Notes: generated from the letters alone by a model not told the origin. DNA of 64,000 nt from Heterostelium multicystogenum (GCA_003667245.1 RCNN01000023.1:62001-126000), one strand, 5' to 3'; positions 24,064 through 36,247 are shown, counted from the stretch's first letter. A program made the numbers and translations.

Positions 24064-25990
24064 CTATCAATAATAATATTATTTATATCATGAGTGGATA
24101 AGATAAATAAATCAATCACTGGTTTATTTATTTTAACTTCAACACCAAAAGTAAATAGCATAATTAACAGCTGGTAACAAAAATCAAAGCACATTTATCC
24201 CCATTTCCAGCTTATTATTATTGATGATATTCTAAACTATAACCTTTCTTTATTAACCCAATATACACAACTAACACATTCAGTTAGTTATTCAAATAAT
24301 CACCTAACCAATTATTGGTGCTGATAATTAAAATTATTGTATATGTCAACTAAACCAAAAGATAATCAATATACACAATGGTTGAATCGATTTCATACCC
24401 TACTTCTCATAGACCTGCTACTTTCTCCATGACATTATTAACTTGAAATCACATAACATTCAGATAGATAAAATACATTTATAATAAACCATAAAGATAA
24501 AATTGTCAACAACACCATTTTAAACATCAAATAAAGATAAAATATCAGAATGTGTAAAGTGACAAGATAGATATGAAGTGAATTGAATTGAATTGAACGC
24601 ACTCAATTTAACACTAGTTAATTTTAATTAAGTAGCTATTCTTAATATCAATATCCATCCCATCATATTCGAATTATTGAACAGATATTGTTGTGTGAAA
24701 TTTAACAACACACACCCAAAATGAAGATCATTGTGTATTTGATTGCTCAAACCTGGTGTGAGATTCAGCAATAAAATAGCGGTCAACAATAGAAGTGGGG
24801 GTATTGAAATTTATTTTAATTGAACTACATCTATTGGGAATTGTGTTGTGGCCCATTTTTTTAATCACAACATTCATGTCAGATATAAACATCAAAGTTA
24901 AATATCTATTTGATTAAAGTAATATTGGATAATATTGATTTTGAAAAGTATAAATAGTCAAGTTCTAAACTCATTTAAATCATCAACCATGGAAACCATA
25001 AAATAAACTTGGTAAATGCATATTTCTAAACTGGAATTCAAAAAGGTAAATACAGTTATAACTTTTAAACTTTAGAAATACTAATCCTAATTCTAATTTT
25101 TGTTTAATGTTCTAAATATTCTATTATTCTCTTCCTCTCTACAGAGCAAACAAGATCCGGTGTTACCCTCAGTTTTCCAAAGCTCCTATGTTTAGAATCA
25201 GATGCTTCCAAGACCCTACCTAATTCTAAAAAAGCCAAAAAAAAAAGGAGAAAATAGAAAAACACAAAAACATAAACTAACAACAAACAACTCTAACTCA
25301 ACTTATACCAACATTCAACTTACCTCCACATAAATCTTACAAAATTAATTAAAATCAACAACAACAACAAAAACAACAACATGTTGACTTGAAAGTTGAG
25401 TTGGTGACAAATTTGGTATAGATATTTCATTCTGGTCACCACAATAACCAAAATCAAGTCATATTACCAAACTCAACATCACTTAACATTTACCAACTTT
25501 TCAATTCACCTGTTTATAAAAAAAGGATTTAATTAAAATAAAAAAAAGTTTTGTTTTAAAAACAAATAACATTTTTCAATATTTCTTCCTATCCACTATT
25601 TTATCCCATATTTTTATAGTTCAATAATTTAAGATTTAATTGAAAAAACAATACAAAACAATAATATTATCCTATACTTATATTTATTATTTATACAACT
25701 TACTCCATTTTAATTCTTATTAATACTCAGCAGTACTAATACATTGGTACTTTTATTAAAATAACAATATGTTCCAGGTTGAAAGACATTTTGTTTAGAA
25801 AATTTGGAAATTACAAATTTTTTCTGAAATATAATAGATATTAATTTTAAGAAAACAGAAAAAACATGTTAAATTTCATGAATGTTTTTTAATTTCAATG
25901 TGTTGTTTTGCTAGCACATAGATTCTGGTAATTTTTTAATTTGTTAGTCGATTCGATATTAATTCAAGAAACAATAGTGTTTATTGAGCG
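24064..25990. other. AT-rich intergenic region (contains a possible micro-gene)
   Basis: This 1.9-kb region is dominated by A/T tracts and short repeated words (for example GAATTGAATTGAATTGAA near 24582). Apart from the candidate small gene described separately at 24989-25257, no coding or RNA feature is visible. Confidence 0.5.
24989..25257 (+). CDS. Candidate two-exon micro-gene, basic C-terminus (hypothetical)
   Basis: A second exon at 25145-25257 follows an unusually pyrimidine-rich acceptor (CTTCCTCTCTACAG). In phase 1 it encodes QTRSGVTLSFPKLLCLESD..., ending in a strongly basic KKAKKKRRK before TAG. A matching first exon would be ATG at 24989 to donor GTAAAT at 25012, but it contains an early in-frame TAA unless the A run near 25000 is one base too long. 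The basic tail could be a nuclear or RNA-binding signal. I do not recognise a family; the call rests on splice signals and non-AT base composition only. Confidence 0.25.
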
Positions 25991-26349
25991 ATGGCATCCG
26001 AGCTAGGAGATCAAGAAAAGACATTGGCAATTTCAAAGGATGAGGCTGCTAAAGTAGGTACTTAAAGAGAGCCCTGTTCACCTTTTCAGCAAAAGTGTTA
26101 TTGGTGACGATATATTTCCTCTAACGTCATCAACATCATCATCCCCAGGCAACAGCCGTGGTCTACACCATATTCCCTTGCTTCCAATCGTTCCTCTTTC
26201 CGACCAACCACCAATCTATCTTCCATCTATTTGATTACATCATATCCAAAAGCAGAATTAAGAATACCAAATCAAGATATCTTAAGACTCATATGATCAT
26301 ACACAACAACAACATAAACAAATTCAACCTATCTTTTCGAGCTGTGTAA
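25991..26349 (+). CDS. Small two-exon protein, unrecognised
   Basis: Exon 1, 25991-26053, encodes MASELGDQEKTLAISKDEAAK and ends at a GTAGGT donor. A branch-like CTAAC and the acceptor CCCCAG near 26148 lead to an in-frame second exon beginning ATAVVYTIFPCFQSFLFP and ending at TAA, 26347-26349; about 87 residues. The first exon has clear coding character (GC-rich wobble, good start context AGCGATGG). The second exon is hydrophobic then basic and less convincing; other frames in 26150-26300 are also open, so a base error may hide the true frame. No known family is recognised. Confidence 0.4.
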
Positions 26350-26442
26350 TAATAATAATTATTATTATTACATCATTCTTAAGATATCTATCTTATTTAT
26401 TTTATCACTTGTATTATATTATTAGTAAACATTATATTGAAT

Positions 26443-27704
26443 ATGATTGCAAATCACATGATGTGGCCACCTAAAAATCTATCGTCAACATCATCAACTA
26501 TGACGTCATCGTCATCGCTCTCCTCTATTTCATCATGGTCAGCTTCAAGACCGGCTTCATCGTCGTCGTCTTCTTCTTACTCAAGTTCTAACAACTTATC
26601 ACCATTACCTCACTCTATCTTTCGTAACCAAAATCATAATAGCAACAGTCACCTTTCTCCTGCCGATCCAAAAATACTTCCGTCAATTGCTAACCTTATT
26701 TTCTCCATCAAGATACAACAATGTATCGAGAAATGTTTCACACTCTATCTGACCAGAACAGAGATTATCATCACCCTTCAGAATCAGTTTGGTGTAAATC
26801 CTTCATTTTCAGAAGCAAGTATGTTACATAGACCTATTGACTCCCTACGATAAGCATTGACCTAATCGAATCATCTTCTTCATCATCACCATCAGTGCTA
26901 CTGAATTTAGAGTCCAAGAATCCAGAGTTCTTTGAAATCTACTACAAGAGATTGAAGATCAAAGAGCAAATCATTGAATTCAATCATTTGGCAAGTTTAC
27001 AACTTAAATCATTGGTTAATAAAAATGGCAATGTCAATGGAAGCAACAGTAGTAATATTAATATGAATGGCAATCAATCATTGCTGACGCCCAATACCAA
27101 TCAAATCAGCAACGACTATCCACCACTCCAACACCATCACGATCCACTTTTAGTCAATAACAATCCATATGACACAACAACTACGACAACAACTACAGCA
27201 GCAGCAAATACTTCGATGTCTCTTGCCAATCTACAGCAAGATCCAAGTATTGTAAATAGTAACAGCAATACCAACCATACACAATCCAATCAAGATGCAA
27301 ACAATGTAAATAGACAATTATTCCAATCAAACTCAGATGTGCTCTCCTTATTTTCAAGTACATCAGCAACCAACAGTAAGTAGAAGGGTGATCACATGCT
27401 AACGACTCCATCAGAGTAAAGATGCTAATATTATGATTTTTACCTAGATTTTGGACTTACAGATCCATCGAATGTATATGATCCATCTGGTTTTGGAGTA
27501 GGACAAATCGATTTCTCAAATATTCCACTTAGCTCATCATTTTCATTCGCTCTTGGCAACGATTTGAAAGCTAGCAATATATTATCGACTACATCAACCG
27601 GTAACACCAACAACGGTCAACACGATCTTAGAAAATCGAATCTATCTCTAAATCTGTCGATGGGTGGTGATTTGGATTCATTCTTTGATTCTAACAAACT
27701 ATAA
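26443..27704 (+). CDS. Protein with plant-type TIGR01589-like domain in a Ser/Asn/Thr-rich context
   Basis: Three exons: 26443-26818, 26896-27375 and 27448-27704; about 370 residues. The Met codon at 26443 is the first ATG of the open frame. Residues 1-75 are Ser-rich. Residues about 85-165 resemble the domain TIGR01589, annotated as plant-specific: NLIFSIKIQQCIEKCFTLYL, ITLQNQFGVNPSFSEA, NPEFFEIYYKRLKIK, EQIIEFNHLASLQ. The family core in plants reads as an IQ..IE.CL.LYM segment, then W.KLE..NP.FF..YY.RLK.K.QI..FN.L. The remainder is Asn/Thr/Gln-rich low complexity. Function of the family is unknown to me; possibly nuclear or regulatory. Splice phases are consistent through both introns. Confidence 0.72.
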
Positions 27705-27868
27705 CCAAATAAATCGAAAACTGTAGATAAACAAATAACAACATTGTACTTTCTTGTTGTTGTGTTATAATATTAAACATTCATATTTCTATCTTGATGT
27801 CATTTTGCCATGTATTGTCCAATTTCCATAACCCATCATGATCTATTGCAATGAAAGTAGTATACAGT

Positions 27869-28724
27869 TTATTTCTTCTTTGAATCTTTTACTTGTTGAT
27901 GCTGCTGTTTTGGTTTCTGTTGTTGCTGTTGTTGTTGTTTATTTACTTTCTTTGTATCTCCTTTTGTATCCATTTTATCTTGCTTATTATTAGTATTATT
28001 ATTATTCTTATTCTTATTGTTGTTATTGCCATTGCTGCTGTTTTCATTGTCATCCAAGTCATCATCAATATCATTGTCATCATAATCATCTTCTTTATCA
28101 GACTCGGTAAGATTAAGCTCCACACCATATTGTTGTTGTGATTGTTGTTGCTGCTGTTGTTTATCAGCTGTGTTTATATTGTATAATTCGTTCATTGCTT
28201 CTGTAGGATCAAATGATTTCACAAGGAATGGCTTGCCATATTCTTTAAGAATGGCCTTCTGACATGTTTTAAGTGAACCCGATACATGTAACACTCTAAA
28301 ATAGGCATTGAAGCCACAACACTCTGTGATCAACGATAGGACCGTCCACAAGTTCCGATACTGTTCGAAGTTGCACCTTATTATCAACGTATTCGTAACT
28401 GAATTACAATATATAACTAAATAAGTGTTTAGTTCAGACGAAACGATATCCTATATTAGTAATCATCATCATCACCATCATTGACAACACTTGCATATCA
28501 ATCATCTATATCCATATCTAGACTAGTCACAATTGTATCGACTTACATTTCAACGATTTAATATATGCTAAAGTGGTTAGAGGGCCTATCAGCTCTCTTG
28601 ATTTCTGATCTAACCAATTGTATATCCAAGACATAGAAAGAGAAGGTCTACGAGAACCATCTTCTAGCTCTTCCTGGTGCCAGATGACCTCAACCATCAA
28701 ATATCTAGTCTTTAATCTAACCAT
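27869..28724 (-). CDS. pop5: Ribonuclease P/MRP subunit POP5
   Basis: Two exons, 28724-28547 and 28398-27869, split by a 148-nt intron; about 235 residues. The first 150 residues align with POP5: MVRLKTRYLMVEV, a middle block SLKFTNTLIIRCN, LWTVLSLITECC, then FRVLHVSGSLKTCQKAIL, which matches the human LHVGGTIRTCQK motif. POP5 is a protein subunit of RNase P (5' tRNA maturation) and RNase MRP (rRNA processing) in the nucleus and nucleolus. Compared with the human protein (about 163 residues) this one has a long extension with a poly-Gln run, an Asp/Asn-rich acidic stretch and a Lys/Gln tail ending KDSKKK. Antisense hydrophobic ORFs here are shadows of the repeats. Confidence 0.9.
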
Positions 28725-29783
28725 TATTACTTTTGTTTAATCGTTCGATTTAGTTGGTTTCAGAGGAATTAGACATCAATCATTACCCCAGCAGCACCAC
28801 CTTCAGATCAACCAAAACAAATATATTTTTAAATTTTATCGTGTCAACACAAGCATGACATTAGTTACTAATGAGATGCATTGGTAAAATCTTAAAAAAG
28901 AAAGTTTAAATTACACCATCATTGTTGATGATCATCATCACCAAATCGATTATGTTTAAGATCTCATATCTAATCTCACCTCATCTTTCTCTAAGAATTC
29001 AATAATTATTATGGCATTCATATATTCATTCTAAAAGATATCTAACAACTATCTACTTATTCCAAAGAAAAGAAATCTTCTTTCATTCATTTAAAAGCTT
29101 AGAAAGAATGAATGAATGATATTAATTAATTAAAAACCGATTGATTTAAATAAAGTTAACCATCATGATTTAAGTTGGCAATCAAAGTCATGACTTGATT
29201 CATTATAAAAATTGATCAAAATTTTATTAGTAATAGGTTTGAATGAATGGTTGCCCTTCCCTCATTGTGGTTGGTAAGCTATTGTTTTCACCAAAAAGTT
29301 TTTTTAGGGATGTTATCATAAAATGAGCACTAAACCAACCCAAATTAAGATTTGAAAATTAATTTTTAAATGAATGGCTTTTTGATGCATTCCATTTCAC
29401 AAAATTATCACAAAGAAAGATATTTTTTTAATTAAAAAACCTATTGGTGTGTGGACTTGGGTATACAGCAGCAGCAGGTGGAGTCATCTAAAATTTCAGG
29501 TGAACCAAACAGTCATCATCATCCAAAACATAAACTGATTGAAATCATTCAAATCAAATCAAACCAAACCAAATCAAATCTATCAAACATATATTTATTT
29601 GTAATTCTATATACTATTTATTTATTTATTTATTTATTTGTAAATTAAAAACTAAACAACAATCATCAATGTAAATATTATAATTAAGTTATTGTTTTTG
29701 GAAATTAATTTATTATTATTGATGGAAGTATGGAAAATTAATAAATTTAAATTTATTATTATTATTTAAAATGAATAGAAAGA
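28725..29783. other. Intergenic, probable promoters of POP5 and the LIM gene
   Basis: About 1 kb of AT-rich sequence with ATGAATGA and TTATTTAT simple repeats. A short ORF at 29451-29648 is built from AAATCAAATC-type repeats and is not credible. No RNA gene is seen. Confidence 0.5.
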
Positions 29784-30702
29784 ATGTCAGCTCCAGTCAA
29801 TTGTGAAGAATGTCAAAAGAAAGTATACCCATTGGAAGCCCTCACTGCTGTTGGTAAATCATGGCACAAGTTCTGCTACAAGTGCTTCGAGTGCAAGCAA
29901 GTCTTGAATTTGAAGACTGCCCAACCACACCAAGCCAGCCAACGTATCTACTGTAACACTCACTATCCAAAGGAAAAGGCCACCCAAGTTGCCGACTCTT
30001 TGGCCCTCAAGAACGCCACCAGCGCAACAAAAGTAGATTTAGTTAACAACCAAAAGCGTGGAGACGATATGGAGAAACCAATTCAAACCTCAGACACAAT
30101 GCAACTCAACAACGCAAGAAGTAAATATTTTATTTTTCTTTAGAGAGTCGGGATGAAGGGAGCTGAGAGGTAGAAGAAAGACGAGCAGAGCGAGTTGAGA
30201 GAAGTGATGAGTAGGAGTTGAAAACAAAATGGTACCATTGAAATACCTTGATATTAATATTTTAACTTAAACAGATGCACCAAAGGTCGAACGTCTTCCA
30301 CCACACCTTAGAGAGGACCAACATGTTAAGCCAATTGGAACTTTGGATATGGCTCACTTGAATGCCATCAACGCCCCAAAGGTTGGTACAGTCAACGATC
30401 AGGTTAGAAATGTAGATGCCCCAATTGGAGGTATCGATGTCACCCTCAAGAACGCCATCAACGCACCAAAGGTCGGAACAGTCAACGACCAAGTTAGAAA
30501 TGTAGATGCACCAATCGGAGGTATCGATGTCACCCTCAAGAACGCCATCAACGCACCAAAGGTCACTGCTTACAACGAACAAATCAGAGGTACTGGAGAA
30601 GCACCATCACAAACCATCGATCTTAAACTCCAGAATGCCATCAACGCACCAAAATTAGACACCATCAACAATGAAGTTAAGTCAATCGAACGTGATGTCT
30701 AA
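29784..30702 (+). CDS. LIM-domain protein with NAINAPK repeats (LimE-like)
   Basis: Two exons, 29784-30120 and 30275-30702; 254 residues. Residues 7-60 form one LIM zinc-binding domain: CEECQKKVYP, WHKFCYKCFECKQVLN and YCNTHYPKEK, with the C-x2-C...H-x2-C-x2-C-x2-C...C-x2-H pattern. The rest is made of repeats whose core is NAINAPKV, spaced by about 30 residues. Dictyostelium LimE has one N-terminal LIM domain followed by NALNAPKK-type repeats, so I infer a LimE-like protein, an actin-cortex-associated factor in D. discoideum. Two 90-bp repeat units (30361-30450 and 30451-30540) are almost identical at the DNA level. Coding GC is high and codon choice looks biased, suggesting strong expression. 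Confidence 0.85.
30361..30651 (+). repeat. Tandem 90-bp coding repeat inside the LIM gene
   Basis: Units start at 30361, 30451 and 30541, each opening with NAINAPKV; a fourth truncated start is at 30634. The first two units encode identical protein (GTVNDQVRN, DAPIGGIDVTLK) and differ by only a few silent bases, so they arose by recent duplication or are kept alike by conversion. The third has diverged. Confidence 0.85.
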
Positions 30703-31016
30703 ATATAACTTAAAAGGGATTCCAAATTAATTAAAAAAGACATAACCAAATAATTATTTAAACCATTTTTCCAAATCAAGATTTTATTCAATTTATTTGA
30801 TGATGAATTACTAGCATGGATCATTTGGGACTTTTGCTAAAAAACTAATTTTTGGTAACCAAAACAAACGGTCTTCCTGAGGAAAACGTTAAGTTCAAAA
30901 ATTTCAGCAAAGTTACTTGAATAACACTGGGGTGTTTTTGATTGGTTGACTTAATTTGAAAGTGTAGATATATAGTTATATAGATCGTAGTAGTAGAAGT
31001 AGCAGTAGTAGTAACA
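30703..31016. other. Intergenic spacer between the LIM gene and GPAA1
   Basis: 314 bp with no ORF. It is AT-rich and must contain the 3' end of the LIM gene and the GPAA1 promoter; no specific motif was identified. Confidence 0.5.
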
Positions 31017-33704
31017 ATGTCAAATCAACAACGGATGAGAGAAGCAGATAGATATCGGAGACATCGAAATCAAGATATCGATGAAGATGGTGATGATGAA
31101 CTTACAAACGATGATGATGACGACGACGATGACGATTGTGGATCGCTTGTACAAAAGAGAAAATCAAGATATCAAAGAAACAATTATAAAGAATACAAAC
31201 ATTACCAGCAGCAGCAGCAACATCACTCCAACAACGATGATATCAATGACATTAGACTTAATAGTAGAAATCTAAGTCTATTTGAATATATAAAGACAGA
31301 GATTGAATCGTTTGGTTCTATCATAGCGGATATAGTTGTAGATTTCTTTAGAAACACAAAGTTAGTTATCTTATTGTCGATACTAGTACATTTAGCTTCC
31401 ATTTATCTATTGTTTACATTACCTACAATGGGTATGCATTTATTAAGCTTATACAATGTGACTACTACTACTACTATTAAGTAGTAGTCATTCATTATAT
31501 ATATACTAATCAATACCTATATATAGGTTCCAATACATATGTTTCAGAAAAGAATCTTCAATGTACAGTTAAACCTTTTATAACTTATGAATTCTCTGAA
31601 AATGCGTTATCATATGCAAACCAATATAATTCACTGGTAAGTAGATAGATTAACAAGATGATAATCATTTGAGTTCATTTTTTAACTTGATGTCTACTAG
31701 TTCCCAGCAAATAGTAGGTCAGTCGGAAGCAAGAATAATTTGGCGAGTGCATTGTGGATCAAGGAAGAAATGGAAAAGATGGGTGTGGAGACTCAGCTGC
31801 ATTATTTTAATAGTTCATTTGGTAATGTTGGTGTCAATGTTGTTGGTGTCAACAGGGCACCTAGGTCATTGGGAACAGAGTGTTTTGTGTTGACGACTGC
31901 CTTTGATCAATGGCACAGCGGCGGAGCAGTGGGTTTCCTTTTGGCATTCCTGAAATACTTACAAACCACCTCGTGGCAAGCCAGAGATGTATTGTTTGTT
32001 TTTCACGAGCGAAGGAGGAGAAAACAACGGTGGTTCAATGATGGACGTCAGCGGTATTTCGGTGTGGCTCAACGACTACAATCAGCCGCCTGTTGGCTGG
32101 ATTGGCGCATCGTCGTTTTTACGTGCCGGACAGATCTACGGCGCAATTGCGTTGGATCGTGTGGGTAATGAAATCATGGAGAAGCTAGTCATCTATCCAG
32201 AGGGACTTGGTGGAGCACTCTCCAATTTGGACATCATCAATGTTGTCACCACAACCTCGTACTTGAATGAGATTCCTGCTGGAATCATCACTCAGTTTTG
32301 GCGAAGAGGAAGACGATGGATCTATCAATGGATTGCTTGTCTTCATGTGGAACTCCGCTCTCTCAATGCCACGTTCTAACCACGCGATCTTCACAAAGTA
32401 TGGAATCAACTCTGTCGGTGTCAGCACCTATTCAAATCACACAGTCTGGGATATGGATTTCCTAAACAATCCACTTCATAAAGAATACAATATATATGGA
32501 AATGAGTAAGATAGTAGCATACATAATAGGTGCGATCAAATGCAACTTTTATTAACCTCAATTTATCTATGATGATTGTGATTAGTGACTTTATACAGCT
32601 AAGCAACGAAACAATGTATAATATGGGAAAGATCATTGAAACTACACTTAGACATCTGCACAATGCTGATGAACAGTTACATCAAAGTTTTACATGGTAT
32701 ATGATGGCGGGTGCTGTATTCTTTATCGATTTGGGACAGGCTTTGCTTCCTCTGATTGTCTTTTCAGCATCACTAGGATTGATTTTAGTTACAATGATGG
32801 CATCGTTCGATGGACTAAACTACAGCATCATCTACTCATTGCCATGGACACTGTCACTCATTGCATTCTGCATCCTGGAACTCCAACTACCAAAGCTATT
32901 TTCAAAACTAAATCTCATACCTTCAAACAGAAATTTACTGGTAAGTTAGTAAGCGTGCTTGCAGCCTGATGTTTCCTAATCAAACGAACTTGATTCTCCT
33001 TTATTGTAGCCAGCAAACCTACAGACTGGAATACTAGAGGGCTATTCAATTGAAAATCAAATCATTATTGTCGCTACTCTTTATATCGTGGGATGCATTG
33101 TTGTTTATTTCACAATCCTTCTGCCATTGGCCAACTATCTCACATCAATAGTATCAAAGGTCAACGGTAAGCCAAAGAATGAATGGGCTGGTTTACACTC
33201 AATTTTAGTAGCATGTATGTATTCATATGATTGGAGAATGAATGATGCATCAAGGAAAGAATCAAGTCTTATTAACATACTTGCTTTTGTTTACGATTAG
33301 ATTATTCATTGCTAAGCTTGATGGGAATGATGCTTAATAATCAATTCTCATGTTTATTCATAGTTATTTCATTACCGACATTACATTTTACAACCTATAT
33401 ATTGATCAAAAGATCTTCACTATTTATTAGATCACTTTGGATGATAGTCTGTCTGCTTTCACATCCGCTATTCCTCTTGTTTGAATGGTGGGGAACTACC
33501 TCAGTTGGTTGGAAGCGAACATTCATTGGAATCATCATTGGAAATGAATGGGGATTCCTGTTCTGGCCATACTTTATACTATTGCTACAACCACTCTGGT
33601 TAGGAATGTTTAAACTACTATTCTTAACAAACAACAGTAGTGACAGTAACGACAATAGCAACAGCAACAACCATTACAAATCAACCAAACTAAAACATAA
33701 ATAA
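31017..33704 (+). CDS. gpaa1: GPI transamidase subunit GPAA1/Gaa1
   Basis: Six exons: 31017-31431, 31527-31636, 31701-32505, 32586-32940, 33010-33214 and 33301-33704; about 765 residues. An acidic, Gln-rich cytosolic N-terminus precedes a first membrane span (LVILLSILVHLASIYLLFTLP). The luminal domain shows Gaa1 features: TECFVLTTAFD, the SEGGENNGG region, VIYPEGLGGALSNLDIINVV, and LHNADEQLHQSFTWYM leading into a multi-span C-terminal membrane domain. Gaa1 is an ER membrane protein of the GPI transamidase complex with an M28-peptidase-like luminal fold. Two frame breaks are visible: a T run that is one too long at 32009-32013 and another at 32296-32299. Both restore a continuous conserved sequence when read one base shorter, so they look like assembly errors in an essential gene. 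Confidence 0.93.
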
Positions 33705-33751
33705 ACTCAAAGTTAAAGCAAGTATAATATTGTTTCTTAATAATAGTTAAT

Positions 33752-35323
33752 TTATTTAGTTTGTTCTTTGGCACCTTCAACTGTCATCTTTCTAAGTTTC
33801 AATGCTTTGTCGTCTCCTTCTTCTTTTTCCTCGGCATTGGTTTCTTCCTCCTCTCCTTCTCCATCGTCGACATCATCTTCTTTGCCTCCGAGACCAGCTT
33901 TCTCTCTCTTCTTGTCGTTGAGTGTCAAGTACTTTTTGTATTGGACTTTCAAAAGTGACTTGAGACTATTCAAATCCTTGAGGGTTGGCAACTCCATTGA
34001 GTTGATTTGTTCTACGTATTTGGTGTCCACTGATTGGGTGGTTGTGTCAAAAGCAATCAACAATGGTGTGTCTGGAGTTTCAGTGAGTGTAGGAAGCAAC
34101 AATTTGTTGCCTACAACTACACCATAAGACAATGGTTGTGCTGGCAAGTCGACTGCTGGCAACTTGCTAAGTGTGTTGCTTGCTTCGTCGAATTTGAAAC
34201 AATATAATGATGGCTTTCCTTCAATTGAAACGTACAAAGTGTTGTCAACAAATGCGATGGGTGAAGTGATAACTTCATCATTAGCTTGACCTGGTTGCTT
34301 TAAATCCAATGATTGCAAAACTGTACCATTTTTCCACTCCCAAACTTTGATTGTACCATCTCCAGAACCTGATACAATGATATCAGGCTTTGTTGGGTGG
34401 AATAGAATTTTAGATACAAACCTAGACCAAACATATTAGTCATCGTTATACCACAATCTTGAACAAGCATAGATATAGATTGTATGCTGCTGCTGCTACT
34501 TACAAAGTATGTCCAAGACAGAAGTTATTGATATCGAAAGTATTTGGGTATTTGCTAACTCTGATCTTCTCATCACGATCTGCTGTAAGTAAATAGTTGA
34601 AACATGGTGAAAATTGCTGTATTGATGAAATAGTTAGTTTCTAGCTATTCCGACGCATCTCATTCATTCTTTGATATCATACGGTATCTGTAATTGCAGA
34701 GAAATGACCAAGTAATAAGTTCTTTTCTTCACCCTCTTCCTCGTTTGTGTTGTTGTTTGAACCATCTAGATGATAGCAGAATACATCACCATTCTTATCG
34801 GTCAAAATAATAGATTTATCATCCTTTGTCACTGTAGATGAAAGCATCTTTTGTTTAGTTGTACTAATATAAGATAACATAGCAAATGATCATTAGTATA
34901 CTACTTCTATTATATATCAGGTAGCCAACCTACATTTCTTTAATTTGAGTCCATTTACTATCTTGTTTCTTCCAGATTCTGAATGTCTTTGCACTAGATG
35001 ATGTAGTTATAATAGCCGATGAATCATTGGTAAACTTCAATGAATTGATAGAATCATGTTGACCAACTTCTTCTAATTTATTGTCACTAATCAAAATGAT
35101 GATCATGATGATTGGGGGTAAGTCAGTAAGAGATCTGCTAGCTTTTAAGATGATGATTTTCATTACTTACCTGAAAGAGTATGAATATAACTTATCAGCA
35201 ATGGAGAATGCAATTGTGTTCAATTGAGTCGAGTATTGGATAGCAGAGATGGCTGGCTTAACAAACAATGAAGGTTGATGTTGTGGTTGGTTTTTTTGCT
35301 TTTGGTTGACCTTTTCTTCCCAT
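33752..35323 (-). CDS. wdr4: tRNA m7G methyltransferase non-catalytic subunit WDR4/Trm82
   Basis: Five exons: 35323-35171, 35086-34934, 34863-34683, 34616-34504 and 34421-33752; about 420 residues. WD40 repeats are visible (SINSLKFTNDSSAIITTSS, LLTADRDEKIRVS, FCLGHTLFVSKILFHP, IIVSGSGDGTIKVWEW). The block ADRDEKIRVS followed by FCLGHT..FVS is characteristic of WDR4/Trm82, the scaffold that stabilises METTL1/Trm8 for m7G46 methylation of tRNA. The C-terminus is an acidic Glu-rich tail. One extra T in the run 35291-35297 (minus-strand A run) breaks the frame a few residues after the start; splice phases are otherwise all consistent. Confidence 0.9.
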
Positions 35324-35820
35324 TTTTAATATATATATCTATTTAAGATCTAGATTACTATACTTATAAAAATAAACTCATCAAATCAATTAAATAACTC
35401 ACACTTTTCACAAACGAATAAAAACGACGAAAGTGTGAAGGTCTCCCGAGTCATGGAATGCAATAATTTCATTTTTTCAAAAAACATGTTGTTGTTGATA
35501 TCAAAGTCAAGGTTTCTTTCATTAAACATACATGTCTCATTCATATCTCAATCATAGATAATTAGATGAATCATAATTCTGATTATAAGTTTATTAGTTT
35601 TATACCTTTGTTTGATTTGTATTACTTGTTGAATATTCATATGTTTTGTTTTTTTATTATGTAACAAATTAAAAAGTAAAAACTACGAATCTGCCAGTTC
35701 ACTTTACCCCATTCTATGTTTGTGTATTTCAAATCAATTTAACGAAACTTGAAATATTATATTTGTTTGTTGTCATTGATCAATTAATCTTGACCTAAAG
35801 ATATTATATTAGCAATCATC
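35324..35820. other. Divergent promoter region, WDR4 and LYR genes
   Basis: About 500 bp of AT-rich sequence between two divergently transcribed small genes. No ORF, RNA or distinctive motif is seen. Confidence 0.5.
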
Positions 35821-36121
35821 ATGGTATCTAAAAAAGAGATTATTACAATCTATAGAAATATACTTAGAAAGGCAAACAGAGATCTACAGTTTTCAAATTA
35901 TGAATATTTCAGATTCAGATTATCAAAGTCATTTAAAGAACCCGTACCAAATAAATATATTCTAACTAGAAAATATCAAGTATGAATCATCTACCAACAA
36001 ACAACTCTTAATGAAACAGATCAGTTTTATCAAGGTGGTCTGGAGAAACGTAATACTAACTTATGTTGTTATGTTTTAGGATGCAGTCTATCTTCAATCA
36101 AATCTAGGTAAAATGCTATAA
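35821..36121 (+). CDS. 66-residue LYR-motif protein, similar to the MIEF1 microprotein
   Basis: Two exons, 35821-35979 and 36080-36121, with GTATGA donor and TTTTAG acceptor. The protein begins MVSKKEIITIYRNILRKANR and ends AVYLQSNLGKML. It has an LYR-type helix (IYRNILR), a central FRFRLSKSFKEP block equivalent to the F..IR.EFR of LYR proteins, and a final helix with LGK. The human MIEF1 upstream microprotein (about 70 residues, mitochondrial, mitoribosome assembly) has the same length and order: LYRALLRQGR, FYFASIRREFRKN, LEKGLVFLNGKLGRI. LYR proteins bind acyl-ACP and act in mitochondrial Fe-S, complex or ribosome assembly. Because its exons are short this gene is easily missed. Confidence 0.78.
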
Positions 36122-36247
36122 AGATAGAGATATAGAGTTATAGGATTAAAGGAGTAGTGAAGTAGTAATAATAAACTGTATATAAATTTAAACTTATATG
36201 ATAATATATTGGATTATATAATATATAGGATTAGGATCTACGATCGT

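Noticed and set aside
27893..28141. Hydrophobic ORF that looks like a membrane protein
   Set aside because: It is antisense to the poly-Gln/Asn/Asp tail of POP5; repeat codons read backwards give Leu/Ile/Val runs.
29451..29648. Short ORF upstream of the LIM gene
   Set aside because: Composed of AAATC and TTTA simple repeats, ending in LFIYLFV; no splice partner or conservation signal.
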